A stretch of 64,000 bases of DNA from Voacanga thouarsii. Its lineage: Eukaryota; Streptophyta; Magnoliopsida; Gentianales; Apocynaceae. The DNA lies in the NCBI GenBank assembly GCA_026120185.1, contig JANUWF010001719.1, positions 1,798,001 to 1,862,000 of the forward strand, written 5' to 3'. Below are positions 22,563 through 33,344 of the stretch, in pieces. The first letter of the stretch is position 1, and the number at the start of each line of letters is the position of its first letter. Under the pieces are notes generated by a model. The model searched no databases. It was not told the DNA's origin and was given only the letters and a program-made list of their open reading frames with translations. The position numbers and the translations under genes were made by a program.

Positions 22563-22650
22563 TAATTAGGGATAATCACCTATTATCCAGGAGGAGTAAT
22601 CACCCATTACTCAAGGGGAATAATCACCCATCACTCAGGGGTTTCAATTA
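22563..22650. repeat. Short tandem repeat, about 30-bp unit
   Basis: Three near-tandem units, each containing AATCACC(C/T)AT(T/C)A(T/C)(T/C)C followed by (A)GG(A/G)G. The unit is partly self-complementary. It lies upstream of the putative first exon of the CACTA-1 gene. Confidence 0.6.
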
Positions 22651-23198
22651 TTATGTCAGATATAGTTAAAACCAAAGTAAAGAGAAGACCTATTGGACAA
22701 GGAAAAAAAAAATCTTATATATGCCTCTGTCCTTTTGAATTGTCTATCAATATTGCAACTATATGGATTACCTTGCTGTTTACACCATAAAAGAATATAT
22801 TAAGGGCTAATAAAAAAAATCATATGGATTGCAAGCATGTAAATAGATACACCATATATCCAAAACAGTGAAATTTATATAGCAGCACACATAGATAATT
22901 ACTCTAATGTTTATCTATCTCTTTTCCTCCGGCTTGTGCAAGTTCAAACGAAAGATTCCTACAAAATAGAAGGAGATGAGATTCCCAACAATTAGACAAA
23001 ATTAGTGTAAAAAATTGTATGTGATGGACTTTAAAATAAAATAAATTAAAAGATTTGAAATGTGAAACAAATAATAATAAGGATTGAAATTCTATAATAA
23101 ATGAAATTTAAAATTTGACATGGGATATTAATGATGTAATAGATTTCAGGAATCCCTTACTATTAACCATATAAATGGTAAATGAATTTAAATCAAAC

Positions 23199-23400
23199 CT
23201 AATCATTGGAATCATTTTCCGATACAGACTCCTCATCATCTACTGAGGTATCGCTATTCGTATCCCATTTATCTTCATCTTCTTCGTCTTCATTGGTAGG
23301 AGAATTTTCCCTTGCCATTACAGCCTTATCTTGAACATTTAACATTTCATTCATACCGTTCTCATATGTCAACTCCCATATACATTGCGTTAATTTAAGG
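23199..23400 (-). CDS. Acidic C-terminal exon in CACTA-1
   Basis: The minus-strand frame runs WELTYENGMNEML, then NSPTNEDEEDEDKWD, then SDTSVDDEESVSEND and stops at 23199-23201. Such acidic Ser/Asp/Glu tails end many plant CACTA transposase-type proteins and some unrelated nuclear proteins. It ends before the gene starting at 22315, so it belongs to a second minus-strand gene whose upstream exons I could not define. No family assigned. Confidence 0.35.
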
Positions 23401-24690
23401 ATGGAATAAACAACTTAGACTTGAGAAGTAAAATAAAAAAGGAGTTGATGGAAATTATGTATTTTTGTTTAACATTTCTAATTATTTTTATTTCTATATA
23501 AAATTAAAAATAATGAATATGAAAAAGAGGAAGTTAATTAAAATTATTTCATATAAATAAATGTCACTTTACACATAAAATTATCAGGTTTTGATCGTGA
23601 TTTTCTACTATTATAATTAGTTTAAAATCATGTTTGGTAGCCTTGTGCCAAACCGAGCAAAAGTTAATATCATATAAAAGAAAGAAAAGTGGCTGATAAA
23701 AGAAAAAGATAAAGTAAAAGATAGAAGAGTAAGTATTCTTAAATCAAAGGAAAGAAGAGTGGTAGACAAATAAAAAGATGCAAAAGTGAACAAACATGTG
23801 CTTACCACTTCCATTAAGTTAATAATATTGCCTTAAGGTTTACACTCCATTTTTGCAAGAATCACCGATAATGAAAGATAATATCATTTTCCGACTATGT
23901 TTTTTCATCCCATTAATAATGGTAAGGAAGGTTGATAAGCATAGATATTCTGTACATAGAGGGGTCTGTGTAAATTCTCTCTTATACAAAGAAACATTAC
24001 TGAAATAACAATACAACTTCACATTTTGTAGCTAATATCTCTATTTGTTCCTATCCGTAGCATATTTCTGTGCTCATATTGGCTTATTTCTTTTCTCCTC
24101 CGGTGCTAAAAGGTATTAAAATTATATTTAGTTACATAATGTTGTCTATCTACTGATAAGTTCTATATGGTACTTACTTTTTATCCATCTAATAGAAATC
24201 ATATTATAGACATATTTTCATCCACAAAAATCCCATTGTTAGATCTACACGCTAAGCTTTATGTATAATAATTTCAGCAGCTGCTTGGGTCTTGTGATAA
24301 TTTGTTCTTCCCAGAGAAACTGCTTCACAAATTCTACATATCAAAACTGTTGTATTATATCCATCTACAAATGAAGCATCCACTAGTATGAATTCAAGGA
24401 ATAAACTAATAATCCACACCTTTAACAATAGTGTGATGGCAGAATGTACTGTTCGCAAAAGATGTGGGTAGATTGCGTGGTGGCAGTGGGCTAACGTCGA
24501 CTAGCTGCTGCTGCGAGCGTGGTGGCAGCGAGCGACGGCGACAGAAAGTTGCTGCCACCACTACCGCCAGCTGCAGTAAGAAAGCGAGAAAGAGAATATA
24601 GAAGAGGAGAATAGCTACTGTTGACGCTTATAGAATGAAAGAGAATAAGAGAAGATTTGCAATAGCATAATAGAAGGCAGAGAGGGTCCA
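23401..24690. other. Undefined CACTA-1 interior
   Basis: AT-rich with scattered minus-strand open stretches, the best being 24252-24458 (contains VDGYNTTVLICRICEAVSLG). It has no motif I can name. From 24470 to 24600 the sequence becomes GC-richer with GCTGCTGC and GGTGGCAG repeats, probably the upstream or 5' untranslated part of the minus-strand gene. Confidence 0.35.
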
Positions 24691-25017
24691 GTAAGACTTC
24701 AAGGTTAAGGGTGTGGGGGAAGAGGTTGCGGGGGGGAGCGCGGCTGGGGGGGGGGGCGGCAGGAGAGGGAAAGGGCTACGGGGAGAGGCGCGGGGGTGGC
24801 TGACTGGGGGGGCTATAGGGGGGTACGGGGAGAGCGCGAGCAGGGGCAAGGTGTGGTAGGAGGGGGAAGGGGCTGCGAGGAGGGGCCGCAGAGGTGGGTG
24901 ACTGGGGGTGCGGGGAGGGGGGAGGGGGCGTGGCAGGAGGGGCATGTCGGAGGTGGGCACCGAGGGGTGGGGCCAGGGGTCACCGCTGGGGGGGCTGTGG
25001 GTAGCTTGAAGAAGAAG
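24691..25017. promoter_or_regulatory. G-rich tract (C-rich on the coding strand) in CACTA-1
   Basis: About 330 bp with many runs of 4-11 guanines on the plus strand (GGGGGG-type runs separated by short loops), hence strongly C-rich on the minus strand from which the transposon genes are read. It is followed by a GAAGAAG/poly-A purine stretch. A similar tract is found in CACTA-2 (51490-51746 plus 53498-53640). It may be a leader or promoter region able to form G-quadruplexes. Open frames across it on both strands are compositional artefacts. Confidence 0.55.
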
Positions 25018-27545
25018 AGAATTTGGTGAGGAAGAAGAAAAAAAAAAAAAAAAAGAGAAAAAAAGAAGCAAGTGGAAATTGTCATTTGATTTTTTTTGGT
25101 TATAAATCCCTAGCGAAAAAACAAAATCCTCGCTAATTTCTCACAAATTGAGATGAAAAATATTACAAATCGATCTCTATATTATACATCACTTAATCAA
25201 AGTAATGGATCAAAAAATTAGATATATGTATATACATACCTACATATTGTAATATATAAATATATATATATATATATATTAAATCAAAGAGATACTTATA
25301 TACATTGTATACTACATAAACATATACATTTATTTATATATTACAATAGGTATATAACATAACATAATTAACTATATATATTTGTTTATGTAATACATTA
25401 GGTGTATAACATAACAAAATTACAACGTACACATTTATAGTAAAATGTACCATTTGAGACACGTTATTAAAAATATTTTAGTAAATTTGTCAAAATATAC
25501 CACAACACAAACACATAAAAAAAATTAAAAAAATTAAAGAAAAATATAAGATGAAAACTCTATTTTATTGCAAAATCCTCACAAATTGCGACGATTTTGC
25601 GAGGAAAGAAACAAAAATTCGTAGCAATTAGTGACGGATTTGCGATGAATCAGAGTATTCAAACTTTCACTGCACAAAAATTCAAAAAATTGGCGGCAAA
25701 GAATATTCAATTCATTCCATGCAAAAATTTAAAATTTCAATCCAAAAATTTTACCTAAGAAAAAGGTGGGTAATTTAAAATTTCGTCGCAAATTTGCAAC
25801 GGTCTAGACTTTTCTCTTTTTTTTTTAAATATGAAAAGTCCGTGGTAAAATCCTAACAAATTGTGAAGGTTTTACGATGGACATTCAAAAAAATTTTCAT
25901 TTAAACATTTTTTTTAAGTAAAAACAACCAGTCATCGCAAAACCCTTGCAAATTTGCGAGGGTTTTGCAACAGTCAACCAACTAGACTTTTCTTTTTTTT
26001 TTTATTTTTAAATATGAAAAATTCTATTGCAAAATTCTTGTAAATTGCGAGGATTTTGCAACGGCCATTTAAAAAAAATTGTTTTACACATTTTATCATT
26101 AAAATAATTGACCGTCGCAATTGCGAGGGTTTTACGACGGACAACCAACAAGACTTTTTTCTTTTGTATTTTTCAATATGAAAAGTCCGTGCAAAACCCT
26201 CGCTAATTGCGAGGATTTTGCGATGACCTTTCCAAAAAAAATTTTTCCCACACATTTTATCATTAAAAACAATCTATCGTTGCAAAACCCTTGCAAATTT
26301 GTAAGAGTTTTGCGACGGTCAACCAACTAGACCTTTTCTTTTCTGTATTTTTAAATATGAAAAGTTCTCTCGCAAATTGCAAGAATTTGGTGAGAAATAA
26401 GAAGAAGAAGAGAAAACGAAGAAGCAAGTGGAAATTTTCTAAGTGTAGGAAATATGATTTTTTTTTTTTTTTTGGTTATAAATCTCTAGCTATTTCGTCG
26501 CAATTTGTGATGAAAAAACTAAACCCTCGCTAATTTTTCACAAATTGAGACAAAGAATATTACAAATCGATCTATACATTACAATTTTCACCATATTTTT
26601 TTTAGTGATCTCAACAATAACAACACTATTTAAATTATTTTTCTTTATATATTTTACTTTATACACCACTTAATCAAAGTGATGGATAAAAAAATTAGAC
26701 ATATGTATATACATACTTGCATGCTATAATATATAAATTAAACCAAAGAGATATTTATATACATTGTATACTACATAAACATATACATTTACTTATATGT
26801 ACAATAGGTATATAACGTAATAGAATTAATTATATATATTTACTTATGTAATACATTATGTGTATATAACAAAACATAATTATATATACATATTTATAAT
26901 AAAATGCATCATTTGAGACACGTTATTAAAAATATTTCAATAAATTTGTCATAATACACCACTACACAAGCACATAAATAAAAATTAAAAAATTAAAGAA
27001 AAATATAAGATGAAAACCTTATTTTGTCGTAAAACTCTCACAAATTGTAATGATTTTGCAAGGGAAGAAGCAAATCCGTTGCAATTAGTGACGGATTTGT
27101 GACGAATTTGCAACGAAATAGAGTATTCAATTTTCACTATTCAAAAATTCAAAAAATTGACGGAAAGGAATATTCAATTCATTCTGTACAAAAATTCAAA
27201 ATTTCAATCCGAAAATTTTACCTAAGAAAAGGCGGACAATTTAAAATTTCGTCGCAAAAGCGTTGCAAATTTGCAACAGTCTAGACTTTTCTCTCTTTTT
27301 TTTTTAAATATGAAAAGTCCGTCGCAAAATCCTTGCAAATTATGAGGCTTTTGCGATAGACAATCAAAAAAAAATTTCATTTAAATATATTTTTTTCATT
27401 AAAAACAACCAGTCATCGCAAAACTCTCATAATTTGCGAGGGTTTTGCGATGATTATTGAGATAACCGTCGCAAAACCCTTGCAAATTGCGAGAATTTTG
27501 TAATGATCAACCAACTAGACTTTTTCTTTTTTTTTTTTCAAATAT
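25018..27545. repeat. Large tandem duplication in CACTA-1 right arm
   Basis: The sequence from about 25018 is repeated from about 26378 (offset 1356 bp at the GAAGCAAGTGGAAATT anchor, 25065 and 26421). Later shared anchors include GAGACACGTTATTAAAAATATTT and TACACATTGTATACTAC-like AT-rich blocks, followed in each unit by subterminal GCGACGG repeats. Unit two has an extra segment of about 60 bp near 26600. It explains why the right subterminal region is three times longer than the left. Confidence 0.75.
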
Positions 27546-28785
27546 GAAAAACTCCATCGCAAAATCCTCGCAAATTGAGAGGATTTTGCAATAGCCGTTC
27601 CAAAAAATTTTTCTTTTACACATTTTATCATTAAAAATAATTAACGTTTGTGAGGGTTTTGTGACAGACAACCAACAAGACTTTTTTCTTTTGGTATTTT
27701 TCACTATGAAAAATCCGTCGTAAAACCCTTGCTCTTTCGAAAAAAAAAAATTTCCCACACATTTTATCATTACAAACAATCTACCGTCGCAAAACCCTCG
27801 CAAATTTGCAAAGGTTTTGCGACAGTCAACCAACTGGACCTTTTATTTTTTATATTTTTAAATATGAAAAATTTCGTCACAAATTCCTTGCAAATTTGCA
27901 AGGATTTTGTGACGGACATTCCAAAATTTTTTTTACACATTTTATCATTAAAAATAATCAACCATCGCAAAACCCTTGCAAAATTTCGAGAGTTTTGCGA
28001 CGGTCAACCAACTAGACTTTTCCTTTTTTGTATTTTTAAATATGAAAAATTCTGTTGCAAAATCCTCACAAATATGCGAGGGTTTTGCGACGGATATTCC
28101 AAAATTTTTTTTTTACACATTTTATCATTAAAAATAATCAATCATCGCAAAACCCTCGCAAATTTGTGAGGGTTTTGTGACGGTTAACCAACTAGACTTT
28201 TTTTATTTTAAATTATGAAAAGTCCGTTGCAACAGTGTCACTAATTGCGAGGATTTTGCTACGAACTTCCCAAAAAAATTTCTTTTACACATTTTTTAAT
28301 TAAAATAATCAACCGTCGCAAAATCCTGGCAAATTTGCCAGGGTTTTGCAATGGATAGCCACGAACCCTTGCAAAACCCTCGCAAATTTGCGAGGATTTT
28401 GTGATAGTCTACCAATTAGACTTTTTCTTTTTGTATTTTTTAAAATATAAAAAGTCCGTCACAAAATTGTCGCTAATTGCAAGGATTTTGCAACAGTTGT
28501 AATAATTTTCTTCTTTGTTTAAAAATTTTATTCTTAAAAAAAATTAATCATTGCAAAACCCTCACTAATTTGCGAGGGCATTCTAGCCGTCGCAAAACCC
28601 TCGCAAATGGCGACGGGTTTCCTACGAATTGTGATGGCCATTTTGGCCGTCGCAAAACCATCGCAAATTGTGAGAATATTACGATGGTTTTGGTCAACTC
28701 GTGAGTTCATCAGTTATCGTTGTAAAACTGTCGCTAATTAGCAATAGTACTGTAGCCGTCGCAAATGATAATTTTTCCTGTAGTG
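25560..28785. repeat. CACTA-1 right subterminal repeat array and TIR
   Basis: More than 20 imperfect units, many shaped as a hairpin: CCGTCGCAAAACCCTCGCAA followed by its near-complement through TTTGCGAGGGTTTTGCGACGG-like sequence, separated by TTTT-rich spacers containing AACCAACTAGACTTTT and ACACATTTTATCATTA. It ends in the inverted terminal CCTGTAGTG. Open frames here are repeat-derived. Confidence 0.85.
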
Positions 28786-28985
28786 GAGATCCATGCATGA
28801 TCTGTCCTTATTGGAATTAGAGACATTTCTTTTTAATTTCTTAGACTGCATAGCATCCTTCATATCGCTAACAAAGATACTATCTCTACCATATACCATA
28901 ATATCCACAAAATTCTCATATGAATTTGGCAAAGAACAAAAAAAAAATAATAGTTTGAATCCTCATCAATCTTCTTAACCCTAAA
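28786..28985 (-). pseudogene. Tork-like copia gag, C-terminal capsid part
   Basis: The minus strand encodes KKIDEDS, then CSLPNSYENFVDIMVYGRDS and DMKDAMQSKKLKRNVSNSN, matching the C-terminal capsid of Tnt1/Tork-like gag. It ends at the CACTA-1 border with SCMDL. Across the transposon the reading continues with LVVRIDRNKK at 17685. A poly-A/T expansion before CSLP disturbs the frame. Confidence 0.8.
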
Positions 28986-29494
28986 CCCTTACAAGTATAG
29001 GATTATTTGAATAAAATTATCAAGATGATCTTTTACTTGCATATTTATGAAAATATTAGAATGGACCTAAGTTACATGTATTTATATTCAAAATGATTTC
29101 GGGAAAGAAAATATTTTCAAAAAGGAAAATATTTTGGAAAATGGATTTTGTTGTGGAAGTATTGAGCTACATAAGACATTACGTTAATCTCTGATGTAAT
29201 GTAATCCTTGAGTACTCAAAAGAGACTACGCACTTATATTAACTTATGTGGTTTTGAGAATGCTGACCCAGATAGGATTTATAGTCTTACTACTTTTATT
29301 TGGTCATACTGACCTGGGTGTCTCATGTCCACTCTTCATTTCTATTGAAAAAGTGTTGCACTTATACTAACTTACGTGGGTTTGAAAGAAAATAACTTTA
29401 TAAAATTCAAGAAAATTCTCATATGATATTCAAAAGATTTCAAAGGTAGTAAAATATTTTCTATCTCAAGGCTACTTAGGGCGAGACGTTACAA
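28986..29494 (-). repeat. Gypsy (Tekay/Del-type) LTR fragment
   Basis: On the minus strand an LTR starts at 29494 (TGTAACGTCTCGCCCTAAG) directly after a purine tract. The first 115 bp are shared with 42350-42467 and with the plus-strand LTR from 29885. The rest is different and is cut off at 28985 by host gag. Confidence 0.55.
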
Positions 29495-29884
29495 TATCTC
29501 CTCCTCTAAGAAATTTCGTCGTCAAATTTTGAAAAATACCTATAACATCTCCAAGTTCCACTAACTAATAATAACGTCAAAACTTTAAATTTCAATATTA
29601 TTGAGCTTAAGGTTGAGATTTTTGGTGAATATTTTTAGGAGATACTGAGATGAGGTACAAATGATATCAGAGTTACAGGTTAGTGATTTGGAAGATACAA
29701 ATGGTATCAGAAATTTCAGGTGAATGATTTTGGGAGTATAATTGGTATCAAAGAGAGACTATTTTAAGTTTGATACCTTAAATTTATGATTTTTGGAGAT
29801 ATTATCAGTTAGCAGTTTGGAAGAAATTTTAGTATTATAGGTAATTTCAAAATTCAAGGACGAAATTTCTTAAAGAATAGGAGA
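29495..29884. other. Head-to-head 3' ends of two Tekay-type elements
   Basis: At 29496-29540 the minus strand reads a purine-rich tract preceded by GACGAAATTTCTTAGAGG. At 29850-29884 the plus strand reads AAGGACGAAATTTCTTAAAG and a similar tract. This GGACGAAATTTC phrase is the usual 3' end of pol next to the polypurine tract in Tekay/Del elements. Two such ends face each other with about 300 bp of repeated ATGGTATCAGA-like sequence between. Confidence 0.5.
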
Positions 29885-30007
29885 TTTTACTATCTTTGTG
29901 ATCTTTTGAGAATTTTCTTGAATTTCATAAGGATATTTATGAAGTTATTTTCTTTTATTTTCAAGAAAGTCGTTATTTATAAAATAAATATTTTTGTGCA
30001 AAATATG

Positions 30008-30044
<37 letters not shown>

Positions 30045-30834
30045 TTGATAATATATATATATATATAGTTATATATCATATACTATATTATGGTCTACTT
30101 ATTAATTACTATATATAGGTGGCCAAATAATTTCTTTACAACTTATCTTAAGGGTGGTCCATATTAATTATTAATGACTTTAGATATTTTAATTATTTAT
30201 CATATTTTTGTGGTAGCCCACCTTTATTAATGATATTAGGTGATTCACCCATATGGTGGCCCATCTTAATTAATTAATTTTGATGAATCATCTATGTGGT
30301 GGCCCATCTCAAACATTTTAGTATGACGTAATAAAATATTATATTTTTATATTATATTTTATAATATAATATATTATATTCTTATATTCTTATATTATAG
30401 TATTATATTAGTATTATATTATATTATATTCTGATATCAAATTTTATAATTTTCTATAAACTTCTACTTTATTCCATAATATTCTATAATATTCTAGGAT
30501 ATTCTATAATGTTCTAATAGTTTCCACAAGTTTCTAAATTACCTTGATGACTAAGCTAGACACTTTATCACTTTCTATAAACTTCTACACATTTCTATTG
30601 ATGACTAAGCTAGACAACTCATCACTAATTAATCGAGGAACACTATAAAAAGAGTGAAGGGGTAGCGGTCAAGAAAGAGAGAGAATAGCTTAGAGAAAGA
30701 AGAAAATAAGGAAGAGAAGAAAGAAAAGGGAACAGATAGAGAGAGAGAAAGCAACCGAGAAAAGAAGAAAAGAAAGAAAAGACAAATGAGAGAATAAAAC
30801 TTTGGATATTGATTTTATCAATTTGATGAGTTTG
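29885..30834 (+). repeat. Tekay-type LTR, plus orientation, first part
   Basis: It starts close to the PPT at 29884, lacks about the first 50 bp of the LTR, and shares the GTCGTTATTTATAAAATAAAT block with the inverted copy near 42330. It has a (TA)n tract at 30012-30065, a TATA-like CACTATAAAAAGAG at about 30651 and a GA-rich leader. It is interrupted at 30834 by the CRM-like gypsy and continues at 39904. Confidence 0.55.
30012..30065. repeat. (TA)n microsatellite
   Basis: Two long TA runs separated by a short ATTTGATA-like interruption, within Tekay-type LTR sequence. Confidence 0.85.
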
Positions 30835-31838
30835 TGATACGAATCTTGTGTGGCTTTTCTTGGTTCTATGGGTGTTTTAGTTGGCTATGTTTCAGCTCAA
30901 CTCAAAGGAACAAAAAATAGAGATTCTCGTGACCAAAAAGGAGAAAACCAAATAACTACCTACACTCTTTCAAACCCTTGAAGAACAAAGCCTCAAAGAC
31001 CCTCAAGATGAGTAGAAAGTTCTACTATAATCTCACCTTAATATCCTTGAAGAAACAAAGGCAAGCAAGAACAAATAGAATAGAGAAAATAGGCACCAAA
31101 ATAGTGGATTTCAAACAAACCTTAGAAGAACAAAGCAACTAAGACACATTCAAAGAAACAACATTGGATTATCCAAAAGATTTATAGACTCATACAAAAG
31201 GAGAACTAATCCTTTAACTTGGTCTTGAACAAGATGAACAAGGAGACTAGGGCCTCTCAAGATTCTCTTCTCAAAATTTGAATTAAAGTGAAGTGAATTG
31301 TATTGTCAAATCACTAAATGTGCTATTTATACTATCCTAACCCTAGCTAAGTAATCCCTGAGGTTTAATTACAGTTTTGGGTCATAATAAGTCTTTACAA
31401 GCAATTAAAAGTGAAGAAAAATTGGAAAAAAGCATTAAAATGCGAAGCAATTGTCGGTTGCCCAGGGGGAAGTCGGTGTCGGTTTGGACTTCATAGCCGG
31501 CGCCAGTTTGGATCTGTCTTCGGCCAGTTTAGGTTGTATTTGAAGTGTTGTTGGACAGAATAGAGCCGGCGCCGGTTTGGCTGCATGGAGCCGACACCGG
31601 CTGTCCTCTAGAAAGCCTCCCTTGTCAAGTTTCGTCTCCTTTTGCTGCCGGTTTGAGTTCTTGTCGGGGTCCTTCATGGATGGTTATCAACACGAACTCT
31701 TGGCTATCTTCCTCAACCTTCCAATCCTCCTTCATCCTCAAGCATGGTTTGATGATCAATTGAAAATTATCTTAAAGTTTCTTGGTCCTAACTTTTGTCA
31801 TCGATCCTTATCCTCCATGATAAAGTGGAGTCTCATCA
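30835..31838 (-). repeat. 3' LTR of CRM-like gypsy
   Basis: 1004 bp. It carries four to five degenerate GCCGGCGCCGGTTTGG-type units at 31450-31605. The 3' end of pol reads into it. Confidence 0.85.
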
Positions 31839-33340
31839 TCTCCCCCTCCTTGAAAAGGATTCGTCTTCGAATCATCGCCATCATCTACATCAAAGGGAGA
31901 GAGGTTACTAACATTAAAGGTAGCACTAACACGATACTCACCGGGTAGATCTATCTTGTAATTACTATCTCCAAGCAAGAACTTGAAATGGTCCATCCCC
32001 TCTTGGGTCTAATTTGCTCCGTCGTTGTGTGGGGAATCTCTCCTTGAGAAAGTGCACCCATACCCAATCGCCTGGCTCAAATGTCACATTTTTCTTTCCT
32101 TGATTACGCTTATGGGCGATCTCTTCGTTGCGTTTTGTAATGATTTCTTTCACCTTCTCATGGAGTGCTTTCACCATTTCTGCCTTCTTAGCTCTATTGA
32201 GGTTCAGCCGTTCACTAATAGGCAAAGGAACTAAATCTAAAAGAGTTAGAAGATTAAACCCATATACAATTTCAAAAGGAAAATAAGAAGTGGTAGAGTG
32301 AATAGCCCTATTGTAAGCAAATTCAATGTGTGATAAGCACTCCTCCCAATTTTTCAAGTTCTTCTTGATCATGGTTTACAAAAGTTGTGTGAGTGTTCGG
32401 TTGACAACCTCCATTTGTCCATCCATTTGAGGATGACAAGCTGTGGAAAACAAGAGATTAGTATCAAGTTTGTTCCATAAAACTCTCCAAAAGTGGCTAA
32501 GGAATTTAGTATCCATATCCGAGATAATAGTCCTTGGAATCCCATGCATTCTCACCACTTTCTTAAAGAATAAATCTGCAATATAGGATGCATCATTAGT
32601 TTTGGAACAAGCCACAAAATGAGCCATCTTGGAGAATCGGTCAACAATCACAAATATGGAGTCCTTACCCCCATTGGACCTAGGCAATCCTAAGATGAAG
32701 TCTATTGAAATATCAACCCAAGGCACATTAGCTGTGGGTAAAAGAGTATAAAGACTATGTGGAAGAGCACTAGACTTAGCTCGCCTACAAGTAATGCATT
32801 GAGAACAATGTCTCTCCACATCCTTTCTCATTTTTGGCCAAAAGAAATGTTTCTTAAGGATGCCTAAGGTTTTTGCAATACCCAAATGCCCCATTAGTCC
32901 CCTACTATGGGCTTCCCGAACTAGCAACACCCTAATGGAACCCTTTGGCACACAAAGCCTTGCCTCCCTAAACAAGAAATCATCATGCCTATAATATTTA
33001 ACAAATGCACATTTCTCACAAGCATGGAAAATATCCCTAAACTCCTCATCATCAACATACAAATCTTTCACAAATTCAAAATTAAGAAGTTTAGCAACCA
33101 AAAAGTTGAGGAGTGCATACCTTCGAGATAGTGCATCCGCTACCACATTTTCCTTACCCTTCTTGTATTGAATGACATATGAAAATGTCCCAATAAACTC
33201 CATCCACCTTGCATGCCTTTTGTTCAAATTTTATTGGCTCTTAAGGTGTTTAAGGGTCTCATAATTGGTATGAATGACAAACTCTCTTGGCAAAAGGTAG
33301 TGTTGCCAATATTCTAAGGTCTTCACCAAGGTAAAAAGCT
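31808..33340 (-). pseudogene. CRM-like RNase H end and integrase
   Basis: From 33340 downward: [20 protein letters not shown] and a THE-type block of RNase H, ADALSRR at the connection, the HHCC zinc finger ([32 protein letters not shown]), then the DDE core ([37 protein letters not shown]), NWEECLSHIEFAYNRAIHST, the C-terminal GDWVWVHFLKERFP and DGPFQVLAW, and IDLPGEYRVSATFNVSNLSP. A stop follows NRTLTQLL at 32376, a frameshift falls at about 31965-31996, and a stop lies at 33228. The end, FDVDDGDDSKTNPFQGGG, crosses the PPT into the LTR. Confidence 0.85.
31839..31850 (-). promoter_or_regulatory. Polypurine tract of CRM-like gypsy
   Basis: The minus strand reads AGGAGGGGGAGA immediately before the LTR start TGATGAGAC. 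It lies inside the pol reading frame. Confidence 0.75.
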
Positions 33341-33344
33341 CTTT

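Larger units (their letters stand above)
17686..28785 (-). mobile_element. CACTA-1, En/Spm-type DNA transposon (11.1 kb)
   Basis: The ends are inverted: CACTACAGGAAA at 17686 and its complement at 28785. Each is followed by dense subterminal repeats built on GCGACGG and GCGAGGG motifs. The flanking triplets are TAG (17683-17685) and GAG (28786-28788), a 3-bp duplication with one mismatch, and the Tork-like gag reads across the join. Inside are minus-strand exons resembling plant En/Spm transposase (Transposase_24 type), an acidic exon and a G-rich leader region. An LTR-A copy is nested at 20217-21982. Stops in the exons suggest it is not autonomous now. Confidence 0.85.

Noticed and set aside
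24796..25085. Several long open frames on both strands across the G-rich tract
   Set aside because: They exist because the tract lacks A/T-rich stop codons. The translations are Pro/Gly/Arg low complexity without motifs, and overlapping frames on both strands are equally open.
25560..28785. Regularly spaced repeats that might suggest a CRISPR array
   Set aside because: The units are imperfect, in both orientations, with AT-rich similar spacers, bounded by CACTA TIRs, and the genome is plant.
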